This document shows positions 1-8,153 of a stretch of 64,000 bases of DNA, one piece after another. How positions within the stretch are numbered: position 1 is the first letter of the stretch; every line of letters begins with the position of its first letter. The position numbers were made by a program, and so were the translations under genes. The notes beneath the pieces are model-generated. The model did no database searches, was not told where the DNA came from, and worked only from the letters and a program-made list of their open reading frames with translations. The DNA comes from Caballeronia humi (lineage in GTDB: Bacteria > Pseudomonadota > Gammaproteobacteria > Burkholderiales > Burkholderiaceae), in contig NZ_FCNW02000006.1 of the NCBI RefSeq assembly GCF_001544475.1, forward strand, positions 171,918 through 235,917. The letters are read 5' to 3'.

Positions 1-827
1 CGTTCCGGGTCGAAGCCGTTTGCGAGCACGTTCTGCTGGGCCAAAGCCAGTGCCTCGCCCGACGAATCGATCGACACCACGCGCTTCGCCCCGCCTTTCA
101 ACGCCGCAAGCGAAAAACCGCCCGTGTAGCAGAAGCAGTTCAGTACGTCGCGCTCGCGGGCGTATTCGGCGACGAGCACGCGGTTGTCGCGCTGATCGAC
201 GTAGAAGCCCGTCTTGTGACCGTTTTTCACGTCGACGTGATAGCGCACGCCGCATTCGTTCGCGATCAGCGTCTCTGGCGGCGGATCGCCGGCTAACACG
301 CCCGTGATCTGTTCGAGCCCCTCTTTCTGGCGAATCGACACGTCCGAGCGCTCGTACACGTTCGGGCAGCCGGTCGCGTTGGTGAGCGCGTCGACGATCG
401 CGGTCTTCCACGATTCGACGCCCGTCGCCATGAACTGGCAGACGAGCTGGCCGCGCTTCGACTCATCGTCGGCGATGTAGTAGTCGACGATCAGCCCCGG
501 CAGGCCGTCTGCCTCGCCGAAGATCAGACGCGTCGCACCGGTATCGCGGATCATCGCCGCGCGGTGGGCGATCGCCCGCTGCACGCGGCGCTTGAAGAAC
601 GCGTGGTCGATCGGCTCGGTTTCGTCGAAACTCCAGACGCGCGCGCGGATCTGCGACTGCGGGCTGTACGACGCGCGCGCGAGAAAGCGCCCGTCGTGCG
701 AGCGGACGATAACGGTCGCGCCGGGCGCCGGCTTGCCGTCGATGTGTTCGATCGCGTTCGCGTAAATCCACGGATGACGGCGCGCGAGCGACTTTTCCTT
801 CGCCGGTTTGAGCGTGATGGTGTTCAT
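1..827 (-). CDS. rlmI: 23S rRNA (cytosine-C5)-methyltransferase RlmI, 3' part cut off by window edge
   Basis: The frame is open from an ATG at 825-827 to the window edge, so the C-terminus is missing. The translation begins MNTITLKPAKEKSLARRHPW, a PUA-type RNA-binding start. It continues into a class I SAM methyltransferase fold: VLNCFCYTGGFSLAAL (SAM motif I region) followed by VVSIDSSGEALALA (motif II acidic residue). The order PUA domain, linker, Rossmann methyltransferase matches RlmI/YccW, which methylates C1962 of 23S rRNA. It is transcribed in the same direction as xerC, DUF484, dapF and lpxL. Family assignment is strong; the exact rRNA target is inferred from the family. Confidence 0.85.
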   Translation of the reverse strand, partial: MNTITLKPAKEKSLARRHPWIYANAIEHIDGKPAPGATVIVRSHDGRFLARASYSPQSQIRARVWSFDETEPIDHAFFKRRVQRAIAHRAAMIRDTGATRLIFGEADGLPGLIVDYYIADDESKRGQLVCQFMATGVESWKTAIVDALTNATGCPNVYERSDVSIRQKEGLEQITGVLAGDPPPETLIANECGVRYHVDVKNGHKTGFYVDQRDNRVLVAEYARERDVLNCFCYTGGFSLAALKGGAKRVVSIDSSGEALALAQQNVLANGFDPE

Positions 828-869
828 GGGTCTGCAGGTTTGGGCGCTTATAAAGTGCGCCAGGGAGAA

Positions 870-1793
870 TCAGTCGCGCTTCTTGGCGCGTGGATGCGCC
901 GAATCGTAGACGCGTGCGAGATGCTGGAAATCGAGCGACGTATAGACCTGCGTCGCGGTGATACTCGCGTGGCCGAGCAGTTCCTGCACCGCGCGCAGGT
1001 CGCCGCTCGACTGCAGGACGTGCGTCGCGAACGAATGCCGCAGCACGTGGGGATGCACGTTCGACGGGATGCCGGCGAGCAGCGCCATGCGTTTCACGCG
1101 GTCGCGCACGACGTTCGGCGACATCCGGTTGCCGCGCACCGACAGGAACAGCGCATACGGGTCGAGCTTGACGAACTCACCGCGCACATCCATCCAGGCG
1201 CGCAGCGCGTCAATGGCTTTGCGGCCGACCGGCACCTTGCGCCGCTTTCCGCCCTTGCCGAACACATTGACTTCCGTGTTCGGCAGATCGAGCCAGCTGA
1301 CGGATTCGTGATCCTTCGTCTTGATCTCGAAAATATCGAGACTCACGAGCTCCGAGAGCCGCAAGCCCGACGAATAAAACAGTTCCAGGATGGCATGATC
1401 GCGCAGCGCTTCGGTCGTGTTGGCGTGGGGCGCTTCCATCAACGTGTTGGCGTCGTCGACGGAGAGCGCCTTTGGCAGCGTTTTGGCGCCCTTCGGCGCG
1501 CGCACGGTCGCCACCGGGTTCGCCGCCATCTCCACGCGCTCCGCCAGCCAGCGATAAAACGCCCGCCACGCCGAAAGCCGATGCGCGATCGAGCGCGCCG
1601 TCAGCCCGCCGGCATGCGCGCGCGACACGGCGCCGCGCATGTCGCTCGCGGCGAGCGTTTCGAGCGCGCGGCCGTTCGCCAGCTTCTTCAGCTCATCGAG
1701 TTCGTGCGTGTAGCCGCGCAGCGTGTGCGCCGACAGCCGCCGCTCGTGCTCGAGCATCGACAGATAGGCGGCTACGGGATCGGCGGCGTTCAT
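870..1793 (-). CDS. xerC: Tyrosine recombinase XerC
   Basis: 307 aa, the normal XerC length. It acts with XerD at dif sites to resolve chromosome dimers at division. The N-terminal SAM-like DNA-binding domain is about residues 5-95. The catalytic domain carries the full tyrosine recombinase set: R145 in GLRLSEL, K180 in FGKGGK, H249 and R252 in HVLRHSF, H275 in ELLGH and nucleophile Y284 in TQVYT. It lies between DUF484 and rlmI. The DUF484-xerC pairing is conserved in many proteobacteria, which supports a housekeeping XerC rather than a phage integrase. The stop of DUF484 is 18 nt upstream of the start. Confidence 0.95.
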   Translation of the reverse strand: MNAADPVAAYLSMLEHERRLSAHTLRGYTHELDELKKLANGRALETLAASDMRGAVSRAHAGGLTARSIAHRLSAWRAFYRWLAERVEMAANPVATVRAPKGAKTLPKALSVDDANTLMEAPHANTTEALRDHAILELFYSSGLRLSELVSLDIFEIKTKDHESVSWLDLPNTEVNVFGKGGKRRKVPVGRKAIDALRAWMDVRGEFVKLDPYALFLSVRGNRMSPNVVRDRVKRMALLAGIPSNVHPHVLRHSFATHVLQSSGDLRAVQELLGHASITATQVYTSLDFQHLARVYDSAHPRAKKRD

Positions 1794-1811
1794 CGCTTGG
1801 TCGCTCGGCTT

Positions 1812-2531
1812 TTAGTGCGGCAGCAGGCGGCTCAGCGCCGCGCTGGCGAGTGCCGCGATCTGCGTGAGGAAATCGGTCGCCATGCCTTCGTGAAAACGGC
1901 GCGGGTCGGGCGACCCCATCACGAGCAGGCCGAAGGCCGGCGCTTCCGGTCCGGCGAGCGGGTCGCGCAGCGCGAGCAGCGCAATGGATTCGGTGGTGTT
2001 CGCGGAATCGACGACGCCATCCGTCGTCGCCGATGCCACCGACACCGAACTCGCCGAAGTCAGCCACTGCGCTGCTTCGAAGCCGGTATTCGCGCCGCAA
2101 TACGGCGTCGCGAGGCTGTTCGCGAAAATCCGCACTTCCTCGCCGGCGCTGCGCGCGAAATCGGCCTGCGAATACGGCTCGGCGACGTCCCACACCCGCA
2201 GCGCGGCCTGCGGCACGTCGAAGGTTTCGCAGAGGCCCGCGCTGATGGTTTTCGGCAGCGCGTGCGGATCGCGCTCGCCCATCACGCGAATCGTCCAGCG
2301 ATTGAATTTCGACGCGATGCTGTCGTTTTCGTGGCCGTAGCGCAGCAATTCGGCGAGACGCCGTTCGAGTTGCTTGTTCTTGTCGCGCAGCATTTCCATC
2401 TGGCGTTCCTGCAGCGACACCGCCGACTTGCCGTGCGGATTCGAAAGACGGATAGTGCCGAGCAACTCCGCGTGCTCGGCGAAGAAATCGGGGTTGTCGA
2501 GCAGGTAATCGGCGACTTCGCGTTCGTTCAT
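1812..2531 (-). CDS. DUF484 family protein (GAF-like)
   Basis: 239 aa. The N-terminal helical part (VADYLLDNPDFFAEHAELL, residues 5-23) and a coiled segment near RDKNKQLERRLAELL (about 50-64) precede a GAF-like domain (residues 75-235). This is the architecture of DUF484 proteins, which sit next to xerC and dapF in many gamma- and betaproteobacteria. The biochemical role is not established. The N-terminal motif DNPDFF and the gene context make the family call secure. It is probably cotranscribed with dapF (43 nt gap) and xerC. Confidence 0.88.
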   Translation of the reverse strand: MNEREVADYLLDNPDFFAEHAELLGTIRLSNPHGKSAVSLQERQMEMLRDKNKQLERRLAELLRYGHENDSIASKFNRWTIRVMGERDPHALPKTISAGLCETFDVPQAALRVWDVAEPYSQADFARSAGEEVRIFANSLATPYCGANTGFEAAQWLTSASSVSVASATTDGVVDSANTTESIALLALRDPLAGPEAPAFGLLVMGSPDPRRFHEGMATDFLTQIAALASAALSRLLPH

Positions 2532-2574
2532 GGTCTCGGCTGGTTATCCATATTGATGCGTGATGCGCGCGGCA

Positions 2575-3441
2575 TCAGTCGGCGAGTTCGATTTCGCCTT
2601 CGAAGACGGTCGTGGCGGGGCCGGCCATCAGGAGCGGCGCGGATTCGTCCGCGGCGCCGGCCCAGGTGATCGTCAGCGTGCCGCCGTGCGTCGCGACGCG
2701 CACCGGTGAATCGAGCAGGCCGCGCCGGATGCCCGCCGCGACCGCCGCGCACGCGCCCGTGCCGCACGCGAGCGTTTCGCCCGCGCCGCGCTCGTAGACG
2801 CGCAGCTTCACCGTGCTTCGATCGACGATCTGCATGAAACCCGCGTTCACCTTGTTGGGAAAGCGCGCGTGCTTTTCGACGAGCGGCCCTTCCTCCAGCA
2901 CGGGATACGCCTCCACATCGCCGACGATCTGCACCGCGTGCGGATTGCCCATCGATACCGCTGAAATCCAGCGCGTCTCACCGTTCAAGTCGAGCGGCCA
3001 GAGCGTGTCGGCGCCTTCCCGGCGGCCTTCGAGGCCCTTCGCGTCGAACGGCACGCGGGGTGGATCGAACACCGGACTGCCCATATCGACGACGACTTCG
3101 CCGTTTCCCAGCATCGTCAGCGTGATGACGCCCTGCTGGACCTGTACGCGCACGCTCGCCGCGCCCGTCAGACCGCGATCGCGCACGAATTTCACGAAGC
3201 AGCGCGCACCGTTGCCGCAATGCTCGACTTCGCCGCCGTCGCAATTGAAGATGCGGTACTTGAAATCGACGCCGTCGATGGTCGGCTTCTCGACGAGCAG
3301 CAACTGGTCCGCGCCGACGCCGAAGTGCCGGTTCGCGAGCGCGCGCACCTGCGCCTCGCTCAAGTTGAGCGGTTTTGTGTAGCCGTCGAGCACGACAAAG
3401 TCGTTGCCCGCGCCGTGCATCTTGGTGAATTTGAGTTTCAT
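2575..3441 (-). CDS. dapF: Diaminopimelate epimerase
   Basis: 288 aa. DapF converts LL- to meso-diaminopimelate for lysine and peptidoglycan synthesis. Both catalytic cysteines are present: C75 in EHCGNGARC and C226 in ACGTGACA, the two-base mechanism signature of PLP-independent racemases. The start [15 protein letters not shown] is the canonical DapF N-terminus (substrate-binding Asn in GAGNDF). It is flanked upstream by an LpxL-type acyltransferase (76 nt gap) and downstream by DUF484, a typical cell-envelope gene neighbourhood. Confidence 0.97.
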   Translation of the reverse strand: MKLKFTKMHGAGNDFVVLDGYTKPLNLSEAQVRALANRHFGVGADQLLLVEKPTIDGVDFKYRIFNCDGGEVEHCGNGARCFVKFVRDRGLTGAASVRVQVQQGVITLTMLGNGEVVVDMGSPVFDPPRVPFDAKGLEGRREGADTLWPLDLNGETRWISAVSMGNPHAVQIVGDVEAYPVLEEGPLVEKHARFPNKVNAGFMQIVDRSTVKLRVYERGAGETLACGTGACAAVAAGIRRGLLDSPVRVATHGGTLTITWAGAADESAPLLMAGPATTVFEGEIELAD

Positions 3442-3517
3442 GGCCGCTATTGTATGTGAGCGGAGCGCGCCGGACCTTCAGCCGAATGGCCAACGCCGAG
3501 GGCTTTCAGTCAGCGTG

Positions 3518-4402
3518 TCAGTAAAGCCCCGGCTCGCCAGGCGGACGCGTCTTGAAACGCTTGTGGACCCAATAATATTGTTCGGGAAGCCGCGGAATCT
3601 GCTCTTCGAGGAATTCGTTCATGCGGCGCGCGTCGGCTTCGTCATCGCCGGTCGGATAATTTTCCCAAGGTTTGAAGATTTTCAGCCGATAACCCTTGTA
3701 CCCCGGCAGCACTTCGCCGATGAACGGCACCAGTTGCGCGTGTCCCGCCTTCGCGAGCCGACCGACTGCGGTCAGCGTGCAGGTCGGGATGCCGAAGAAG
3801 GGCACGAACGCCGAATTGCGCATGCCGTAGTCCATGTCGGCGCCGAGCATCACCGGTTTGCGGTCGCGCAGCCAGCGCAGCACGATGCGCGCGCTGTCGG
3901 CGCGGCTCGCCATGTCGGCGCCGAAGCGGGCGCGCTGCCGTTTCGCGATGTCCTCGATCTGCGGATTCGAAAACGGCTGGTAGAGCGACCCGCACTGCCG
4001 GTGCAGCGAGTAATTGAGGAAGATCGATCCCGCCTCGATGCCGACGAAATGCAGCCCGAGGAAGAGTGTGGGCGGCAGGTCGGGATCGGAGAGATCGACG
4101 GCGCTATCGACTTCGATCAGTTTTTCGAGTTTTTTCGCTGAGCCGAACCATTGCACGCTGCGCTCGACGTAACTGCGGATCGCGTGCCGGAAGTGCATCT
4201 GCGCGACTTCTTCGCGGCGCTCAGGCGTCCATTCGGGGAAGCACAGGCGCAAATTCGTGTGAACGATGCGTTTTCTGCTGCTCGGGATCTGGTAGAGCAG
4301 CCAGCCCAGACCATCGCCGAAACGGGCGGTGATGCCGTACGGGATGATCGCGAGGAATTTGAGGAAACCGACTGCGAGCGCGATGCCGAACCGCCCTAGC
4401 AT
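3518..4402 (-). CDS. LpxL/HtrB-type lipid A acyltransferase
   Basis: 294 aa from the ATG at 4400-4402, which has GGAG seven bases upstream. A longer reading to 4489 is open but would run over the metK promoter, so I chose the short start. A single N-terminal membrane segment (about residues 5-24, GIALAVGFLKFLAIIPYG) is followed by the acyltransferase domain. The catalytic HX4E motif is H118-E123 in LHFVGIE. The protein adds a secondary acyl chain to Kdo2-lipid A at the inner membrane. Burkholderiaceae often carry more than one such gene, so the acyl-chain specificity cannot be read from the sequence. It is divergent from metK. Confidence 0.88.
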   Translation of the reverse strand: MLGRFGIALAVGFLKFLAIIPYGITARFGDGLGWLLYQIPSSRKRIVHTNLRLCFPEWTPERREEVAQMHFRHAIRSYVERSVQWFGSAKKLEKLIEVDSAVDLSDPDLPPTLFLGLHFVGIEAGSIFLNYSLHRQCGSLYQPFSNPQIEDIAKRQRARFGADMASRADSARIVLRWLRDRKPVMLGADMDYGMRNSAFVPFFGIPTCTLTAVGRLAKAGHAQLVPFIGEVLPGYKGYRLKIFKPWENYPTGDDEADARRMNEFLEEQIPRLPEQYYWVHKRFKTRPPGEPGLY

Positions 4403-4481
4403 GGCTCGCTCCGGCAATTGGACGGCCGCTCGGAGCGGGCTGAAAGTAGAGGCGGGACGAATGGCGGCAAGCGTTCGGCTC

Positions 4482-4509
4482 TGTGACAAAGGTAGGAAAA
4501 CGCTATAAT
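4482..4509 (+). promoter_or_regulatory. Probable metK promoter
   Basis: A perfect TATAAT at 4504-4509 has TGTGAC at 4482-4487 sixteen bases upstream as a weak -35 hexamer. Transcription from here gives a leader of about 150 nt before the metK start codon. Inferred from consensus only. Confidence 0.6.
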
Positions 4510-4514
4510 AAAAC

Positions 4515-4669
4515 CTTCGCCGAGTTAATGGACAACTTGCGGGGCGAAGCCGGAAGCGCCAAAAAGGGGCGGCCGGAAAGAGTAATCCGCTAAAGCGTCG
4601 CCGCTTCAGACTCCAAACGAAGTCGGCTACGTGAGCAAATCAACCGTACTTAATGGAGTCTGAAGCGTG
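4515..4669 (+). promoter_or_regulatory. Structured 5' leader of metK with RBS-sequestering stem
   Basis: Three successive hairpins can be drawn. P1: CTTCGCC 4515-4521 pairs with GGCGAAG 4543-4549, with AGTT/AACT inside. P2: CCGG 4550-4553 pairs with CCGG 4573-4576, with CGCC/GGCG inside. P3: a perfect 14-bp stem 4602-4615 with 4654-4667 and a 38-nt loop. The right arm of P3 (GGAGTCTGAAGCG) contains the only Shine-Dalgarno sequence (GGAG, 4655-4658) and reaches the first base of the GTG start codon. Folding of P3 should block translation, the layout of a riboswitch or thermosensor expression platform. I do not recognise a named riboswitch class. Function is inferred. Confidence 0.6.
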
Positions 4670-5854
4670 TCAAACGACTATCTGTTTACATCCGAATCTG
4701 TGTCCGAAGGCCACCCGGACAAGGTCGCCGATCAAATCTCCGACGCCATCCTCGATGCCATCCTGGCACAGGACAAGTATTCACGCGTCGCGGCTGAAAC
4801 CCTTTGCAACACCGGTCTCGTCGTCCTCGCGGGCGAAATCACGACCACCGCCAACGTCGACTACATCCAGGTCGCGCGTGAAACCATCAAGCGCATCGGC
4901 TACGACAACACCGATTACGGTATCGACTATCGCGGCTGCGCGGTGCTCGTCGCCTATGACAAGCAATCGCCGGACATCGCGCAGGGCGTGAACACGGCCC
5001 ACGACGACAACCTCGACCAGGGCGCCGGCGACCAGGGCCTGATGTTCGGCTACGCGTGCGACGAAACGCCCGAACTGATGCCGCTGCCGATCCACCTGTC
5101 GCACCGCCTGGTCGAGCGTCAGGCGAATTTGCGCCGCGACGGCCGTCTGCCGTGGCTGCGCCCGGACGCGAAGTCGCAAGTGACCGTGCGCTACGTCGAT
5201 GGAAAGGCCCATTCCATCGACACCGTCGTGCTCTCCACGCAGCACGCGCCGGACATCGACCTCACCGATCTGCGCGAAGCCGTGATCGAAGAGATCATCA
5301 AGCCGACGCTGCCCGCCGATCTCATCAAGGGCGACATCAAGTTCCTCGTGAACCCGACCGGGCGTTTCGTGATCGGCGGTCCGCAAGGCGATTGCGGTCT
5401 GACGGGCCGCAAGATCATCGTCGATACGTACGGCGGCGCGGCGCCCCACGGCGGCGGCGCGTTCTCGGGCAAGGACCCGTCGAAGGTCGATCGCTCGGCG
5501 GCTTATGCTGGCCGTTATGTCGCGAAGAACGTCGTCGCGGCAGGGCTGGCTTCGCGCTGCCTGATCCAGGTGTCGTACGCCATTGGCGTGGCGCGCCCGA
5601 CTTCGGTGATGGTCAACACATTCGGCACCGGCCGCGTGTCGGATGCGGAAATCACGAAGCTCGTGCTCGATCACTTCGATCTGCGTCCGAAGGGCATTAT
5701 CCAGATGCTCGATTTGCTGCGTCCGATCTACGAAAAATCTGCGGCATATGGTCACTTCGGCCGCGAAGAACCGGAATTCTCCTGGGAATTCACCGATAGG
5801 GCGCTCGCGCTTGCAGAAGCTGCCGGTACGGAGCCGGTCGTTCAGGTCGCCTGA
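4667..5854 (+). CDS. metK: S-adenosylmethionine synthetase
   Basis: 395 aa starting at GTG 4667, with GGAG eight bases upstream. MetK makes SAM from methionine and ATP. Signatures present: EGHPDK at residues 14-19 (substrate/Mg binding), the loop region with [14 protein letters not shown] near residue 115-128, and the glycine-rich GGGAFSGKD hexapeptide region near 263-271. The length matches the family. It is preceded by a structured leader that hides its ribosome binding site and followed by a strong terminator, so it is monocistronic. SAM made here is the cofactor for RlmI, RsmI and the CFA-like enzyme in this window. Confidence 0.98.
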   Translation: MSNDYLFTSESVSEGHPDKVADQISDAILDAILAQDKYSRVAAETLCNTGLVVLAGEITTTANVDYIQVARETIKRIGYDNTDYGIDYRGCAVLVAYDKQSPDIAQGVNTAHDDNLDQGAGDQGLMFGYACDETPELMPLPIHLSHRLVERQANLRRDGRLPWLRPDAKSQVTVRYVDGKAHSIDTVVLSTQHAPDIDLTDLREAVIEEIIKPTLPADLIKGDIKFLVNPTGRFVIGGPQGDCGLTGRKIIVDTYGGAAPHGGGAFSGKDPSKVDRSAAYAGRYVAKNVVAAGLASRCLIQVSYAIGVARPTSVMVNTFGTGRVSDAEITKLVLDHFDLRPKGIIQMLDLLRPIYEKSAAYGHFGREEPEFSWEFTDRALALAEAAGTEPVVQVA

Positions 5855-5878
5855 AAGCGGTCCAGCATCGCTTCATAA

Positions 5879-5903
5879 AAAACCCGGTTCGCCGGGTTTT
5901 TTT
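5879..5903 (+). terminator. Rho-independent terminator of metK
   Basis: CCCGG 5883-5887, tetraloop TTCG, CCGGG 5892-5896, extended by A/T pairs and followed by eight T residues. It is 25 nt after the metK stop. Confidence 0.92.
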
Positions 5904-5984
5904 TCGTCCGCTCGAAGGGCACGGTGCTGTATCGGACGATTTTCGCGATTCGCTTCGACGGCTGCGGGGAATATGCGGTGGTGA

Positions 5985-6345
5985 AAGCAGGGCGCGCAGA
6001 TGCCGTGGCATTTGGCCGCGCGCTTGTGACGAATTCGCTTCGAGAAAGGCCCGGTTCGCTACAACGGTTTCGGGATGGTGGAGAAAGCAGGTGCGCGGAT
6101 GCTGTGGCCCTTTGGCCGCGCTTCTGGCGAATTCGCGTCAAGGAGAACGCGGTTCACCTAGAAGGGCGGCGGGATGCGGAGAAATCAGGGCGCGCGGATG
6201 CCGTGGACTTTGGTCGCGCTTCTGGCGAATTGGCGTCAAGAAAAACCAACGGCTTCGGGAAAATACGGCGGGGAAAGCGAAGCGCAGAGATGCTGCAGCC
6301 TTAGACCGCGCGTTTCTGGCGAATCCCGATCAGGACGAGCGCATC
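5985..6345 (+). repeat. Four decayed tandem repeats, period ~99 bp
   Basis: The core GATGCCGTGG...TTTGGCCGCGC recurs at about 5999, 6098, 6197 and 6289 (steps 99, 99, 92). Each copy is followed by a block resembling TCTGGCGAATT and a GTCAAG-like end. The first three copies keep a multiple-of-three period, so a 33-residue repeat can be read on the plus strand (GRADAVAFGRA, ADAVALWPR, GRADAVDFGRA). No start with a convincing ribosome site and no conserved product is visible, so I treat it as non-coding repeat DNA. The rest of 5906-6439 shows nothing else I can name. Confidence 0.6.
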
Positions 6346-6439
6346 AGACTCTCGCGCGCGGCTCAGCGAACGCGGCGACGGTGAAGAGGCTGCACTGTCT
6401 GTCCGACGCTCGACGAAACCGAAGCCGGTGCTTAAAAAA

Positions 6440-6790
6440 TCAGCGCGCCGCGAAGGCGAACCAGCCGGCGCTGCTGGTCGAGAGGCGCCGCGGACGGCGG
6501 CTCGTGAGTGCAGCAGCGCGTGGCTTCGGAACCGGCGCGCGCAATTGCGCCGGACGCCGCAGCAGCGCCTTCAGCGAGACACGTCGCGACGCCGCGCGCA
6601 CGCGCAGCGTCAGGAAAAATCCGCGAAACCACGAACGGATGCCGTCGACCGGGTGCACGTACTTCAGTTGCTCCGCGATGGCCTTCGTGCGCGCGGAGTG
6701 ATGACGCAGCGCGCGAACGACGCCGCGACGGGCAGGACGCGCCGCACGAGCGGCGACGCGGGTAAGGCTCAAGGCAAATCGGTTGGTCAT
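6440..6790 (-). CDS. Small basic hypothetical protein
   Basis: 116 codons, very Arg/Ala-rich, beginning MTNRFALSLTRVAARAARPA. A middle segment, YVHPVDGIRSWFRGFFLTLR (residues 44-63), is the only part with a balanced composition. There is no clear Shine-Dalgarno sequence before the ATG and no domain I recognise. High-GC DNA produces such open frames by chance, so this is a weak call. It would be a single gene between metK and the dioxygenase, transcribed towards the repeat block. Confidence 0.3.
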   Translation of the reverse strand: MTNRFALSLTRVAARAARPARRGVVRALRHHSARTKAIAEQLKYVHPVDGIRSWFRGFFLTLRVRAASRRVSLKALLRRPAQLRAPVPKPRAAALTSRRPRRLSTSSAGWFAFAAR

Positions 6791-7131
6791 GGCTTGGTTG
6801 TGCGCCGGTTGCGTTCGCGAGAATCGCGCTTCAACTCGACGATAGTCGTCTCAAAAAAGTCGTTCAATGCGTGTTTTTCAGTTCGATCCGATTGCGACGG
6901 CGAAGTTGCACCGAATTGATGCGCGAAGGTTACAAGACAAAGATGACCGTCGTAAGTCCGCGTTTTCCCGCAATTAACGTAGGAAGCGCTTCAGACAGAT
7001 AACTTGGAAGTCTCAAGCGTGAGCCCGAAAACCGCGGCAATGCGCGTGGATTTACAATCGTGTATTCGCCCTAATTTGCTTTCGCGCCTTGCACGCGAGG
7101 GAAGCAAAAGCGCCTTACATGTGAGCTGGAA
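6791..7131. other. Intergenic region upstream of the dioxygenase gene
   Basis: 341 bases without a gene. It is less GC-rich than its surroundings. A hairpin lies at 7076-7107: TTGCTT pairs with AAGCAA and TCGCG with CGCGA, with GGG bulged on the right arm. It ends 24 bases before the phyH-type start and could be an attenuator or operator. No other signal seen. Confidence 0.45.
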
Positions 7132-7908
7132 ATGTCTGATCAAAAGTCGTTGCTGTCGAAGAAGGATCAGGTTCGCGAACTGCGCGAAACGGGTTATGTG
7201 ATCGTGCCGGGACTCGTGCCACCCGATCGCTGCGCGGCGCTGCTCGAAATCGCGCGACGTCAGTTGAAGGAAGCGGCGGCGCCCATCGAGTTCGAAGCCG
7301 ATCTCAAATATCCGGGCGCGCCGGATTCGAAGGATGCGCCCGGTGGCCACACGGCGCGGCGTCTGCTCGACGCGTACGTGCGCGATCCGCTCTTCGCCGA
7401 ATGGGCGACGGCACCCGACGTGCGTACATGGATGGAGCTGTATTTCGGCGAGACGCCGGTGCTTTCGCGCGCGCATCACAACTGCGTGATGACGAAGCAT
7501 CCGGCGTACGGCAGCCTGACGGGCTGGCATCGCGACGTGCGCTACTGGGCGTTCGAGCGCGACGATCTCGTTTCCGCCTGGATCGCGCTCGGGTCGGAGA
7601 AAGTGGAAAACGGCGCGCTCTGGTTCGTGCCGATGTCGCACAAGTTGCCGTTCACGTCCGAACGTTTCGACGACGCCAAGTTCTTCCGCTCCGACATCCC
7701 CGAGAACGAGGCGCTGATCCGCACGGCCGTTTCGCCGGAACTGAAGGCGGGTGATGTCGTGTTCTTCCACTGCAACACGCTGCATTCCGCCGGCAAAAAC
7801 CTCTCCGATCAGGTGAAGTTCTCGCTTGTTTACACCTATCACGGCGCGAGCAATGCGCCGCTACCCGGGACGCGCTCGGCGGCGAAGCCGGAAGTCGACC
7901 TGCTCTGA
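7132..7908 (+). CDS. Phytanoyl-CoA dioxygenase (PhyH) family protein
   Basis: 258 aa. Non-haem Fe(II)/2-oxoglutarate oxygenase of the PhyH family. The iron-binding facial triad is visible: H133 and D135 in GWHRDVRYW and the distal H218 in CNTLHSAGK. The core double-stranded beta-helix spans about residues 110-245. The start ATG at 7132 is preceded by GGA at a short spacing. It is a single gene; the next gene on the other strand ends four bases after its stop. The substrate cannot be read from sequence. Related enzymes hydroxylate acyl-CoA chains or small metabolites. Confidence 0.85.
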   Translation: MSDQKSLLSKKDQVRELRETGYVIVPGLVPPDRCAALLEIARRQLKEAAAPIEFEADLKYPGAPDSKDAPGGHTARRLLDAYVRDPLFAEWATAPDVRTWMELYFGETPVLSRAHHNCVMTKHPAYGSLTGWHRDVRYWAFERDDLVSAWIALGSEKVENGALWFVPMSHKLPFTSERFDDAKFFRSDIPENEALIRTAVSPELKAGDVVFFHCNTLHSAGKNLSDQVKFSLVYTYHGASNAPLPGTRSAAKPEVDLL

Positions 7909-7911
7909 GGT

Positions 7912-8118
7912 CTAGCGGCGTCGCGAGGGAACCGTCAGGCCGATGAGCCCGACGAGAGTCGCGACGACGCCGCCCGCGATCAGCCAGATCGTCTTGTCGG
8001 TCGGCGAGCCGGTGAAAAAGCGCGAGACGTCGTTCGACAGTGAATGAAACGACGTGCCGCCGAAATACAGCAGCACGATGCCGCCGACCAGCAGCGCCGC
8101 GGAAATCGCCTTGAGCAT
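7912..8118 (-). CDS. Small two-helix membrane protein, DUF3185 family
   Basis: 68 aa starting at ATG 8116-8118, with GAGG spaced six bases upstream. Two hydrophobic helices (about residues 5-20, AISAALLVGGIVLLYF, and 44-62, IWLIAGGVVATLVGLIGL) are separated by a polar loop, with a basic PSRRR end. This matches small DUF3185 membrane proteins of unknown function. It lies 35 nt downstream of the mscS-type gene on the same strand, suggesting an operon. An open extension to 8322 lacks membrane character and was not used. Confidence 0.78.
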   Translation of the reverse strand: MLKAISAALLVGGIVLLYFGGTSFHSLSNDVSRFFTGSPTDKTIWLIAGGVVATLVGLIGLTVPSRRR

Positions 8119-8153
8119 GAATTCCTCTTTTTCGGGATACGAGGCGCGCCAGA

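Noticed and set aside
564..2669. 701-codon open frame on the plus strand
   Set aside because: It is antisense to rlmI, xerC, DUF484 and dapF, which have clear families; high GC keeps the other strand open.
4403..4489. Longer N-terminus for the LpxL-type gene
   Set aside because: It would cover the metK promoter; the ATG at 4402 has a good ribosome site and starts the conserved membrane helix.
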